DNA from: Amycolatopsis alkalitolerans
Lineage (GTDB): Bacteria; Actinomycetota; Actinomycetes; Mycobacteriales; Pseudonocardiaceae
Length of the DNA: 64,000 nt
Reading direction: 5' to 3'
Assembly: GCF_006152065.1 (NCBI RefSeq)
Contig: NZ_VDFW01000009.1
Coordinates: forward strand, 1-64,000
In this document: piece by piece, positions 7,928 to 15,066 of the stretch
How positions within the stretch are numbered: position 1 is the first letter of the stretch
Layout of the letters: each line of letters opens with the position of its first letter
The notes under the pieces: model-generated
Database searches by the model: none
What the model was told of the DNA's origin: nothing
What the model saw: only the letters and a program-made list of their open reading frames with translations
Program-made: the position numbers and the translations under genes

Positions 7928-8560
7928 GTGACCGAACCTTCTTTCCTGCGCGAGATCCGCACGGCCTACGACGCCGTCGCCGCCGACTACGCCGAGCTGC
8001 TGCGCGACGCGCTCGCCGGCAGCCCGTTCGACCGCGCGATGCTCGGCGCTTTCGCCGAACTCGCCGACGGTCCCGTGGCCGATCTCGGCTGCGGCCCGGG
8101 CCGGATCACCGCGCACCTGGCTTCGCTGGGGACGGACGTGTTCGGCGTCGACCTGTCGCCGGAGATGATCGCGGTCGCGCGGCGGCTCCATCCGGGTCTG
8201 CGGTTCGAGGAAGGTTCGTTGCTGGGGCTGGATCTGCCGGACGCCGAACTGGCGGGCGCGGTGGCCTGGTACTCGATCATCCACACGCCGCCGGAGCACT
8301 TGCCGGCGGTCTTCGCGGAGTTCGCGCGCGTGCTGAAACCGGGCGGGCATCTGCTGCTCGCCTTCCAGACCGGTGAAGGCCAGCCGCGCCATCTTTCGCA
8401 CGCCTACGGTCACGACCTGTCGCTGGACGCCTACCGCCTCTCGCCCGGCAACGTCGTGAAGCTCTTGACGGAAGCCGGTTTCGCGATGCATGCCCAGCTG
8501 GTGCGCGAGCCGGAAGGGCCGGAGAAGACGCCGCAGGCGTACCTGCTCGCGCGCCACTGA
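7928..8560 (+). CDS. Class I SAM-dependent methyltransferase
   Basis: A 210-aa Rossmann methyltransferase. SAM-binding motif I is VADLGCGPGRIT (about 50-61), then VFGVDLSPEMIAVARRL (motif II), and a typical late segment FARVLKPGGHLLLAFQTGEG. The family acts on varied small molecules; nothing here fixes the acceptor. GTG at 7928 is preferred because a TAACGT -10-like hexamer lies seven bases before it, suggesting a leaderless transcript. A longer in-frame start at 7904 lacks support. It is divergent from the WS/DGAT gene across about 84 bases. Confidence 0.88.
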   Translation: MTEPSFLREIRTAYDAVAADYAELLRDALAGSPFDRAMLGAFAELADGPVADLGCGPGRITAHLASLGTDVFGVDLSPEMIAVARRLHPGLRFEEGSLLGLDLPDAELAGAVAWYSIIHTPPEHLPAVFAEFARVLKPGGHLLLAFQTGEGQPRHLSHAYGHDLSLDAYRLSPGNVVKLLTEAGFAMHAQLVREPEGPEKTPQAYLLARH

Positions 8561-8617
8561 CCCTTTCCCCGCGCCGAAGAAGACCGCCCGAAGTGCGCCC
8601 GCAACGACCTACAGACG

Positions 8618-9289
8618 TCATGGTCTGCCGATCAGTCGGTTCACGTAGCCGGCTCGGACCAAGTTGTCGTAGGCCCGGCGCGCGAGGGCGGTCAGCTCCA
8701 TGGGAGCCGCGAACCCTCGCTCGGCATAGACCGTGATTCGCTGCGTGTCCCCGACGAGCATGGTGATCACGCGGTCCGCGTCGCCGATGGACTCGACGTA
8801 CTCGTCGAGCGGTTGTGACCGGGAGGCACAGACGACGTCGACGTCGGGCCAGAGTTTCCGGCAGGTGGCGTAGGCGCGCCGCTGCTGGTACGGGCGGCTG
8901 ATCAGCGTCACCGACCGCACCGCGATCGCGCGCTCCTCGAGCAGCCGGCGGGTGAAGCCGATGTTGTCGCCGGTGTTGCGGGCTTCCGTCTCGACGAGGA
9001 TCGCCGCGTCCGGGACACCGAGTTCCACGGCATGTTCGCGGTAGTGGATCGCTTCCCCACGCGGGAAGTGTTCGACCGTGGTGGGTGCGTTGGCACCGGT
9101 GAAGACGATGAGCGGGAACATGGCTTGCCGGAACAACTCGGCGGTATAGGTGGCGACGCCGAGATCGTGGCTGCCGAGTCCGATGCCGACGTCGGTGGGC
9201 CGCGGTGCGTGGTGGAGGTTGTGGTAGTCCCAGAGCGTTTGGACGTCGGCGCGTAATTCGTCGGGAATGCGGGTCGAACGCTCGGGCAT
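8618..9289 (-). CDS. YdcF/DUF218-family protein
   Basis: A 223-aa protein of the YdcF-like DUF218 family. It has the Rossmann-like core GIGLGSHDLGVATYTAELF, LIVFTGANAPTTVEHFPRGEA, ILVETEARNTGDNIGFTRRLL and VTLISRPYQQRRAYATCRKL. The ARNTGDNIGFT segment corresponds to the family E-x-x-S/T-x-N-T-x-x-N signature. E. coli YdcF binds S-adenosylmethionine; the physiological reaction is unknown. Unlike membrane-anchored members it has no transmembrane segment, so it is probably cytoplasmic. ATG at 9289 has AGGAG eight bases upstream, better than GTG at 9295. Confidence 0.87.
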   Translation of the reverse strand: MPERSTRIPDELRADVQTLWDYHNLHHAPRPTDVGIGLGSHDLGVATYTAELFRQAMFPLIVFTGANAPTTVEHFPRGEAIHYREHAVELGVPDAAILVETEARNTGDNIGFTRRLLEERAIAVRSVTLISRPYQQRRAYATCRKLWPDVDVVCASRSQPLDEYVESIGDADRVITMLVGDTQRITVYAERGFAAPMELTALARRAYDNLVRAGYVNRLIGRP

Positions 9290-9338
9290 CGGCACAGCTC
9301 CTGATCGGGTGGAAAGTCCAGGTTAGCTGTAGGTTCCG

Positions 9339-9852
9339 GTGGTGGATGGCGACAACACGACCCTGATCCGGCTGGCCACGGGCGAGGACGCCGAACGTGA
9401 TTGCCCGCATCCACCTGGACTCGCGAGCTGCGACCATGCCCTGTCTGCCGGCACAGACATACACCCCGGGCGAGGTGACGGGCTGGATCAGCGAGGTGGT
9501 CCTGCGGACATGCCGGACCACGGTCGCGGTGCGGCGCCGCGAAGTCGTCGGCTACGCCGCACTGGACGGCGATGTGCTCGAACACCTATATGTGCGGGCA
9601 GATGTCCTGCGCCAAGGGATCGGCACGCTGCTCCTCGACGAGATCAAGACATTGAGCTCGGAACGCGTGTCGCTGCGCGTCTTCGCACAGAACACCGAAG
9701 CCCGCGCCTTCTACGAGCGCCATGGCTTCGCCGTGGTCCGCGCCAGCGACGGCAGTGACAACATGGAACGGCTGCCGGACCTGACGCTTCACTGGATACC
9801 AGTTCGCGAAAATCGTTCAGGTAAACCTCTATTGCCGGAAAACGGAGCATAG
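9339..9852 (+). pseudogene. GNAT-family N-acetyltransferase with a +1 frameshift near the N terminus
   Basis: The conserved part is read from 9397: VIARIHLDSRAATMPCLPAQ, then VAVRRREVVGYAALDGDVLEHLYVRADVLRQGIGTLLLDEI, the acetyl-CoA-binding R/Q-x-x-G-x-G/A region, and FYERHGFAVV. The expected first beta strand (TTLIRLATGEDAE) lies just upstream from GTG 9339 in another frame. Deleting one base at about 9396 joins GEDAE directly to VIARIHLD. The gene therefore carries a single-base insertion. GTG 9397 could still start a 151-aa protein lacking the first strand. A sequencing error is possible. The gene borders an accessory block. Confidence 0.75.
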
Positions 9853-9964
9853 CTTTCATCATTTTTGCTTGTTATGTTCGCTTTGATTCTCCGATTATCC
9901 GGTACCCGCGAGGATGCTTTGCTAGTTTTCGACCCGGCGACACACGGTCAAGAAGGAGAGCCGC

Positions 9965-10270
9965 ATGCTTTCTGTGCACCCGGGCGAATTGCAGCCGGGA
10001 TCGGGCAGAATTCTGAATATCGGCGATCAGACCAAAACGGTCGCGCAGAATCTGACCGAGACGCTCGGCAATATGGCGAGCGCCGCAGGGCACCCCGATT
10101 TGGCGAGCGCATTGTCGAAGGTCGGCGCCTCGGCCATGAAAGCAGCCATGGATACGGCTGCCGGCATCGAGTACCTCGGAAACCAGGCCGCCACGGCCGC
10201 GAAACAGTTCGACCAGACCGACGAGCAGGCGAAGAAGCACGTCGACAATGCGGCAGGCGGCGCGCGATAA
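9965..10270 (+). CDS. Small type VII secretion-associated protein (EspC-like)
   Basis: A 101-aa, almost wholly helical, alanine-rich protein with no signal peptide, membrane segment or cysteine. Layout (MLSVHPGELQPGSGRILNIG, long helix, GHPDLASALSKVG turn, second long helix ending FDQTDEQAKKHVDNAAGGAR) resembles small ESX/EspC-like helical-hairpin proteins secreted by type VII systems. It lacks a WXG motif itself; the next gene has one. AAGGAG lies seven bases before the ATG. It heads a four-gene operon, and its TAA stop overlaps the likely start of the next gene. Family assignment is by pattern only. Confidence 0.7.
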   Translation: MLSVHPGELQPGSGRILNIGDQTKTVAQNLTETLGNMASAAGHPDLASALSKVGASAMKAAMDTAAGIEYLGNQAATAAKQFDQTDEQAKKHVDNAAGGAR

Positions 10271-11388
10271 CGAACGATTTCGCGGCGCCACAAGGCGATC
10301 CGGCTGCGCTGCTACGGCTCGCCGATGAGCTGGACCGGCATGCCGGTACCCTCACACAGGTTTCCGGCGACACCGGACGGACGGCGTCGTCGGTGCAATC
10401 GCAGGCTCAGTGGCAGGGCGACGGCGCGAACGCCTACGCCGCGTTCGCCACCGGACTCAAGAACGGATCGGGCCTGATCCCACCGTCGCTGAGCCAGGTC
10501 TCGGGTGCGATTCGCAGCTACGCCACCACGTTGCAGGCCGCTCAGGAAAAGGTCGCGAGCGCCGGCACGAGCGCGCAGCACGCGTCGACGAACAACGATC
10601 AGAACGGTGTCGCCGCGGCGAAGGGCGACGCCGCGACGGCGAACAAGGAAGTAGAAGACTCGGCTCGCGAAACGTCGGGCAAGCTCGGCGAAGTCGAGGA
10701 GCAACTGAACAAGGTCTGGGAAGGCAGCGAACCCGTACGCGCGTGGCTCGAGAAGCTGCACGCTCCCTGGGACGTCGTCAACGCTGACAAGTGGCTCGAC
10801 ATGGCCGTCCAGAAGGGCGAGTCGGCCACCGAAGCGCTGGAAAAGTGGACCAAGGAGATGCCAGAGCACATCGGCAACTGGTGGCGGGAGATGAGTCCGA
10901 TCGCCCACGACGCGGAGAACGGCCTCATCTCGTGGGACGAGGTCGAGGCGGCCGCCGCGAAAGTCGGCACCAAGATCGATGCGGCCAAGGCGTTCACCCA
11001 GCAGTGGGCCCAGGACATCAAATGGGTCGCCCCCGCGACAAATCTCGGCAAGGCAGCCGGGTTCGGTATGGGGGTCGCCGGGATCGCCGGAGATGCGTTC
11101 ACGATGATCAGCCCGCCGGACAAGGGCGCCATGGGCAACGTCGACCGCGCGGCAGCCGGGGTCAACGGGGCGTTGCTGGTCGCGAACATGGCCACCGATG
11201 AGATTCCCGTCGCCGGTGAAGTCACCATGGCGGCTACCGGGATCTACCTCGGTGGCAATTACCTGTACCACCATTGGGGCGCCTTTCACGACGCGTGCAA
11301 TGCCGTGGGGCACGGCGCCGTCACCGCCGGCAAAGCCATCGGGCATGCCGCATCGTCCGCCTGGCACGCCGTTTCAAGCTGGCTCTGA
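10267..11388 (+). CDS. WXG-domain type VII secretion target, apparently starting with ATA
   Basis: A 373-aa protein. Residues 1-95 form a WXG100-like helical hairpin (FAAPQGDPAALLRLADELDR, then WQGDGANAYAAF with the WXG turn). Next comes a long polar coiled region (about 95-170), a Trp-rich middle (KWTKEMPEHIGNWWREM) and a hydrophobic glycine-rich C terminus (AAGFGMGVAGIAGDAF, EVTMAATGIYLGGNYLYHHWG). No known toxin domain is seen. No ATG, GTG or TTG lies near the domain start. The only well-placed codon is ATA at 10267, forming ATAA with the upstream stop, where neighbouring genes use ATGA. The start is thus inferred. Confidence 0.7.
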   Translation: MTNDFAAPQGDPAALLRLADELDRHAGTLTQVSGDTGRTASSVQSQAQWQGDGANAYAAFATGLKNGSGLIPPSLSQVSGAIRSYATTLQAAQEKVASAGTSAQHASTNNDQNGVAAAKGDAATANKEVEDSARETSGKLGEVEEQLNKVWEGSEPVRAWLEKLHAPWDVVNADKWLDMAVQKGESATEALEKWTKEMPEHIGNWWREMSPIAHDAENGLISWDEVEAAAAKVGTKIDAAKAFTQQWAQDIKWVAPATNLGKAAGFGMGVAGIAGDAFTMISPPDKGAMGNVDRAAAGVNGALLVANMATDEIPVAGEVTMAATGIYLGGNYLYHHWGAFHDACNAVGHGAVTAGKAIGHAASSAWHAVSSWL

Positions 11389-11405
11389 TCGAGGAGGGAG
11401 CCCCG

Positions 11406-12137
11406 ATGGACACGAACGCGAAACCCGGCCCACGCGCGGCCGACGTCGCGGAAGCCCGCCGACTCTTCGATGCCGCCGAACAGAACGGCTTAGCTCCGCT
11501 GCCGGATCTGCTGGCCACGGAACTGTGTGTGCTCGGCGCGCCCGCGCATTCGCTGTTCGACGAAGCGATCGTGCGCGCATGGGCAGAATTGCCCGAAGCG
11601 GCCCGGGAAGAGCTTGTCGTCAACGCGCTGAACGGCCTGCACCAACGGCGGCTGCTGGATCCGCCCGCGGATCCTGATGACCCCACCTTGCGCATGCACG
11701 CGCCGCTGGCGACGATCGTCACAGGGCGCGCACATCCGTCCTTCCTCGCTGTCTGCACTGCGGAGTGCGCGTCACAGGATGCGCCGCGCATGTACGGGGT
11801 CGCGGAACAAGGACGAGGTATTCGCGTCGTTCTCGTCGAACGCCCGAGCACTAATCGGTTGAATCCGCACACGGGCGACGTCGAAGAGCTGGCACCGGAA
11901 GAGGATGGCAATTTGAACCAGATCTACCAGTATCTGCTGGTTTCTCCCGGCGAGGCTGTCCGCGCGCTCGGTGCCTGGCTGCATTCGGATGCCGAGTACA
12001 GAGTGGAGTTCTTTCACAATCCCGAAGTCGGCAAGTTTCGCCGTGACACTATACGAGGCCGGGAGATCCTGTCTCTTGACGACGGTGCTGTCATGACGAA
12101 AATGAGGAACCTCATCGAGTCGGGAGTAACAACATGA
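11406..12137 (+). CDS. Uncharacterised cytoplasmic protein of the type VII module
   Basis: A 243-aa soluble protein without signal peptide or membrane segment. The N-terminal half is helical (AADVAEARRLFDAAEQNGLA, ELPEAAREELVVNALNGLHQRRLL); the C-terminal half is predicted alpha/beta with SPGEAVRALGAWLHSDAEYRVEFFHNP. I recognise no family. By position, directly after the WXG protein and before a membrane protein, it could be a chaperone of the EspG kind or an immunity-like partner, but sequence does not show this. GGAGGGAG precedes the ATG. Its stop overlaps the next start as ATGA. Confidence 0.75.
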   Translation: MDTNAKPGPRAADVAEARRLFDAAEQNGLAPLPDLLATELCVLGAPAHSLFDEAIVRAWAELPEAAREELVVNALNGLHQRRLLDPPADPDDPTLRMHAPLATIVTGRAHPSFLAVCTAECASQDAPRMYGVAEQGRGIRVVLVERPSTNRLNPHTGDVEELAPEEDGNLNQIYQYLLVSPGEAVRALGAWLHSDAEYRVEFFHNPEVGKFRRDTIRGREILSLDDGAVMTKMRNLIESGVTT

Positions 12138-12871
12138 ACGGGACGCCGCTCGGGCTTCGCGGGGTCGAGGCGTACGCCGAGGACCGCTGTTCCTGGCGCC
12201 CGCCGTTGGTCGTCCTCGGCATCGCGATGCCGGTCCTGGTGATCGCCGCTGTCGTGGCCGGGATGATCCTGCATGCGGAGGGATTCGCGCTGCTCGTCAT
12301 CCCGCCGCTGATCATCTGGCTGGCGACCGGAGCGCGCTACCTGCCGATGGTCTGGCCCACCGGTATCCGGATCGACGGCGACGGCGTCCGCATCGGCGCG
12401 GTGCGGCGCTGGGAACGCAAACCGGACCGCAAGCGACGTCGCAAGCCGCCGCCGGCGTCGTTCCAGCACTACCACGTGTTCTCGTGCCCGTGGCGCGGCA
12501 TCCTCGCGCTCGAGGTGACGACAGACCGCAAACGCATGCGCGAGCTGGACAAGACCGCGCACCGCGCACCGTCGAAGAATCTCCGGGCGACCGGTGGCCT
12601 TCCCGTCGCCGCGTTCTATCTGGGCATGCTCACCGCGCCGTTCGCGAAGGCGGAGCTGATCATCGAGATCGACCCCGAGTACGCCCAGTTCCCCACCTTC
12701 CGCGACGTGCAGGCGCTGTTCGCGGGCACATCGCAGGCCGGGACGCGCTCGACCACATGGGTCGTGCCGACTCGCCGGCCACGCGAGCTCACCCGGCTCG
12801 TCGCCGCCATCACCAGCACGCCCGAATGGAACAACCGCATCCTCACCGGCGGCGACGGCCCGAGCTGGTAA
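12134..12871 (+). CDS. Two-helix membrane protein at the end of the type VII module
   Basis: A 245-aa protein with two adjacent membrane helices (PPLVVLGIAMPVLVIAAVVA and ALLVIPPLIIWLATGARYL, within residues 24-75), a very basic stretch (RRWERKPDRKRRRKPPP) and a C-terminal soluble domain. This domain has alternating strands and a WVVPTRRPRELTRLVAAI helix and resembles a bacterial PH-like domain in layout, though I cannot confirm that. It starts inside the previous stop (ATGA), so it belongs to the same transcript as the WXG protein. Function is unknown. Confidence 0.75.
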   Translation: MNGTPLGLRGVEAYAEDRCSWRPPLVVLGIAMPVLVIAAVVAGMILHAEGFALLVIPPLIIWLATGARYLPMVWPTGIRIDGDGVRIGAVRRWERKPDRKRRRKPPPASFQHYHVFSCPWRGILALEVTTDRKRMRELDKTAHRAPSKNLRATGGLPVAAFYLGMLTAPFAKAELIIEIDPEYAQFPTFRDVQALFAGTSQAGTRSTTWVVPTRRPRELTRLVAAITSTPEWNNRILTGGDGPSW

Positions 12872-12932
12872 CCACGAGAACTCGATGGGGTCGCCGCCGG
12901 TCAGGCGCCCACGAGCTGCCCCGCGGCGACGC

Positions 12933-13127
12933 ATGTCGACCCGCGACCTCATGGCGCGGTTGGGATCCGACGACATGCTGGCCGCGCTGATCTACCAGCG
13001 GGCCACCAGCGACACGGACCGGCTTGCTGGCATGTTGCTGGAACCGTGGTTGACCGCTCCCAATGGCACGCTAATGGCACGGCGCGCCCGGTGCGGGGAG
13101 CCGACCACGAGGATCGCATTCCACTAG
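12933..13127 (+). pseudogene. C-terminal remnant of a tyrosine recombinase (phage/ICE integrase)
   Basis: The frame STRDLMARLGSDDMLAALIY, continuing QRATSDTDRLAGMLLEP and ending NGTLMARRAR, matches the last part of actinobacterial tyrosine integrases. In those, S/T-x-x-D-L-M-x-x-x-G-H-x-S-x-x-x-A-x-x-Y-Q-H-A-T contains the terminal catalytic residues, including the nucleophilic Tyr (here in ALIYQRAT). GH is replaced by GS. The rest of the gene (Arg/His catalytic box, DNA-binding part) is missing and no valid start is present. It lies about 600 bases from a tRNA-Gly 3' end, a typical integration target. Confidence 0.7.
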
Positions 13128-13137
13128 ACTGGCGGTC

Positions 13138-13389
13138 ATGAGCAGCGAGAGCAGCCGGGAACCTGCGGAGTCGCGTGAGGCTGCCCGCCGGCTGCTGGAA
13201 GCGGTACCCGATGAGCGCGTGTCGGCCGTGTTGAGCATGCTCCGACAGCTCGCCGATGAACCTGAGACCGAGCGGCCCCGTCGGCGGTTCCGGACAGTCG
13301 GCGTGCTCGACGCCGAACCCGACCTGGGTAGGCGCTCGAAGACGATCGCCCGTGACGAACTCGGTGGCGGATCGAGCAAGACAGCGTGA
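13138..13389 (+). CDS. Antitoxin of a VapBC-type pair
   Basis: An 83-aa acidic protein. Its N-terminal helix region (SREAARRLLEAVPDERVSAVLSMLRQL) is followed by the toxin-binding-like tail RRRFRTVGVLDAEPDLGRRSKTIARDELG, the usual arrangement of small actinobacterial antitoxins paired with PIN-domain RNases. A TAGACT -10-like element ends seven bases before the ATG, suggesting leaderless transcription. Its stop overlaps the toxin start as GTGA, so the pair is cotranscribed. The partner toxin is internally deleted, so the antitoxin may be a leftover. Confidence 0.78.
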   Translation: MSSESSREPAESREAARRLLEAVPDERVSAVLSMLRQLADEPETERPRRRFRTVGVLDAEPDLGRRSKTIARDELGGGSSKTA

Positions 13390-13664
13390 TCCTCGTCGAC
13401 ACCGGTGTCGTCGTTGCCATGGGCAATCGCCGCGACGAAGACCACAAACAATGCACCGAGTTGTTGGTCGACAAGTATGCCGACTTCCCGCTTGGCACCG
13501 CCGACGCCTGCGTCGTAGCACTGGCCGAACGCCTCGGCGTGACACGCGTGGCAACACTGGACACCCGGCATTTCTCCGTTGCACGGCCACGACACGTCGC
13601 TTCGTTCGAACTGCTGCCCTTACCGACGCCGCATGGCCGCCAATGGCCCGACGACCGGAGATGA
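13386..13664 (+). pseudogene. PIN-domain (VapC-like) toxin with an internal in-frame deletion
   Basis: The 92-aa frame begins MILVDTGVVVAMGNRRDEDH, the first strand with the conserved catalytic Asp, and jumps after CTELLVDKY directly to ADFPLGTADACVVALAERLG and TRVATLDTRHFSVARPRHVASFELLP, the C-terminal half with the acidic residues of the active site. Intact family members are about 130 aa; roughly 40 residues of the middle, including the usual conserved Glu region, are absent, although the frame stays open. The RNase is thus probably inactive. It could still be expressed as a small protein from the GTGA overlap with the antitoxin. Confidence 0.7.
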
Positions 13665-13677
13665 TCTAGATACGACG

Positions 13678-13718
13678 AAGGCCCGGGTCCCGAGGAAACC
13701 GCCTCTGACCTGGGCCTT
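13678..13718. terminator. Long hairpin beyond the tRNA-Gly gene
   Basis: AAGGCCCGGGT and ACCTGGGCCTT form an 11-bp stem with one mismatch around a 19-base loop containing a further GAGG/CCTC pairing. It lies 10 bases beyond the tRNA 3' end and after the toxin remnant, so it can end transcription from both directions. Confidence 0.65.
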
Positions 13719-13728
13719 TGCCGCGAAG

Positions 13729-13799
13729 AGCGGATGACGGGAATCGAACCCGCGTATTCAGCTTGGGAAGCTGATGTTCTACCATTGAACTACATCCGC
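13729..13799 (-). tRNA. tRNA-Gly (anticodon CCC)
   Basis: The minus strand folds as a full cloverleaf of 71 nt: acceptor GCGGATG/CATCCGC, D arm, anticodon arm TCAGC-TTCCCAA-GCTGA with anticodon CCC (reads GGG), and T arm CGGGTTCGATTCCCG. The discriminator base is T and CCA is not encoded. The 3' end points toward the integrase remnant and the degenerate toxin genes, making this a likely past attachment site. No second copy of its 3' end was found in the window. Confidence 0.95.
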
Positions 13800-13867
13800 A
13801 GCGTCTCAAAGCATACACGGTGCGCCCCAACTCCTTCGCGAGGCCTGCTTGACGTGCCGCGGGCAAC

Positions 13868-13885
13868 TGACAACACTTGTTGTCA
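13868..13885. promoter_or_regulatory. Operator-like inverted repeat overlapping a start codon
   Basis: TGACAACA and TGTTGTCA are perfect 8-bp arms separated by CT. The repeat ends on the A of the ATG of the oxygenase gene, so a bound repressor would cover the start of the message. The form suits a TetR- or MarR-type dimer. No regulator gene is adjacent. Confidence 0.6.
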
Positions 13886-15057
13886 TGGATGAGCGGCTTC
13901 CCGATCCCCAGCTCTTCCGCCAGGGCGGGTTCCGGCTGGCCGCGAAGTTGTTCGGGCCCAGTGACGATCTTCGCGCGACTGCGGAGCAGGTCCGGCAGTT
14001 CCGCGAGTACGCCAAGGCCGAGGACCCGCTCGCCGACGCGCTCGTCGCGAGTATGCCTGCCACCAGGCCCGCGTTCGAGGAGGCGCTCACCAAAGGCATC
14101 GACCACATGGCCGAACCGCCCGCAGAGGTTCGCGACTTCTTCGGGGCCGTCGACGCGACGCCCTACTGGCTCGACCACGACCGGCTCGAGCGGGGCGCCC
14201 GGGCGATCACGCGCACCGGACTGCTCGGCCTGTTCCCCCTTGGCGACATGTCGCTCATGGGCGGCTACCTCGCCTCCCGCGCGACGAAATCCCTTGTCGC
14301 GACCGGCGAGATCGAGCATATGGCCGGCCGCCGCCTCATCGAGACCGCCGCGTGGTGGATCGACGTCACCACGCCCGGCAACCTCCGGCGCGGCCGCAGC
14401 GGCTACGCGTCCGCCCTCCGCGTGCGGCTCGTGCACGCGCACGTCCGCGCGGCCATGAACCGCCGCCGCGACTGGGACTACGAGGCCTGGGACCGCCCGG
14501 TCAACCAGGTCCAGACGGCCGGCACCCTCCTGCTGTTCTCCCTCGTCTTTGTCGTCGGCACCCAGCTACTCGGCATCCGCTACACCGACCGCGAGCGCGC
14601 CGACATCCTTCACCTGTGGCGTTACGTCGGCTGGCTCATGGGCGTCGACGAAGGCCTCCTGCCCGCCGGCGAGAACGACGCCTGGCGCCTGCTCTGGCTG
14701 CTCGCCACCACCGAGTTCATCCCCGACGAGGACTCGAAGCGCCTGGCCAAGGCCCTGCGCGACACCCACGAGAGCGGGCCCATCGGCAAGGCGCTCGGGC
14801 GCGTGCACTCCTCGATCAGCCGCCTCGTGCTCGGCAAGGCCAACGCCGATTTCCTCGGCCTGCCCAACGACCTCCTCACCCAGGGCGCCGTGCTCACCGC
14901 GGCGGCGGTCAACTTCGCCGCCGAGACCGCCCGGCGCCGCATCCCCGGCGCCACCACGCTTCAGGAGCTCATCGGCACCCTCGAGCGCCGTCACTACGTC
15001 GACAGGCTCGGGAAGATTGTGCGGCTCGATCCCACCTACTCCCGGCACCTCCTCTAG
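13885..15057 (+). CDS. Oxygenase MpaB family (DUF2236) protein
   Basis: A 390-aa, mostly helical protein of the MpaB/latex-clearing-protein-like DUF2236 family, heme-containing oxygenases or related enzymes. Typical segments are GGFRLAAKLFGPSDDLRAT, the helical core YWLDHDRLERGARAITRTGL, RLVHAHVRAAMNRRRDWDYE with the family's conserved RxxHxxVR histidine, and LHLWRYVGWLMGVDEGLLP. ATG at 13885 gives the family N terminus (MDERLPDPQLFRQGGF); an earlier start at 13849 would run through the operator. The dCTP deaminase gene follows after nine bases, possibly cotranscribed. The substrate is unknown. Confidence 0.88.
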   Translation: MDERLPDPQLFRQGGFRLAAKLFGPSDDLRATAEQVRQFREYAKAEDPLADALVASMPATRPAFEEALTKGIDHMAEPPAEVRDFFGAVDATPYWLDHDRLERGARAITRTGLLGLFPLGDMSLMGGYLASRATKSLVATGEIEHMAGRRLIETAAWWIDVTTPGNLRRGRSGYASALRVRLVHAHVRAAMNRRRDWDYEAWDRPVNQVQTAGTLLLFSLVFVVGTQLLGIRYTDRERADILHLWRYVGWLMGVDEGLLPAGENDAWRLLWLLATTEFIPDEDSKRLAKALRDTHESGPIGKALGRVHSSISRLVLGKANADFLGLPNDLLTQGAVLTAAAVNFAAETARRRIPGATTLQELIGTLERRHYVDRLGKIVRLDPTYSRHLL

Positions 15058-15066
15058 GGTGGTCGG

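Noticed and set aside
9865-10266. Upstream extension of the WXG-protein frame to 9865
   Set aside because: It would run through the whole of the EspC-like gene with Arg-rich shadow sequence; the WXG domain clearly begins at 10267.
13800-13848. Longer start for the MpaB-like protein at 13849
   Set aside because: It would place the operator inside the gene and add residues (MTCRGQLTTLVV) not typical of the family.
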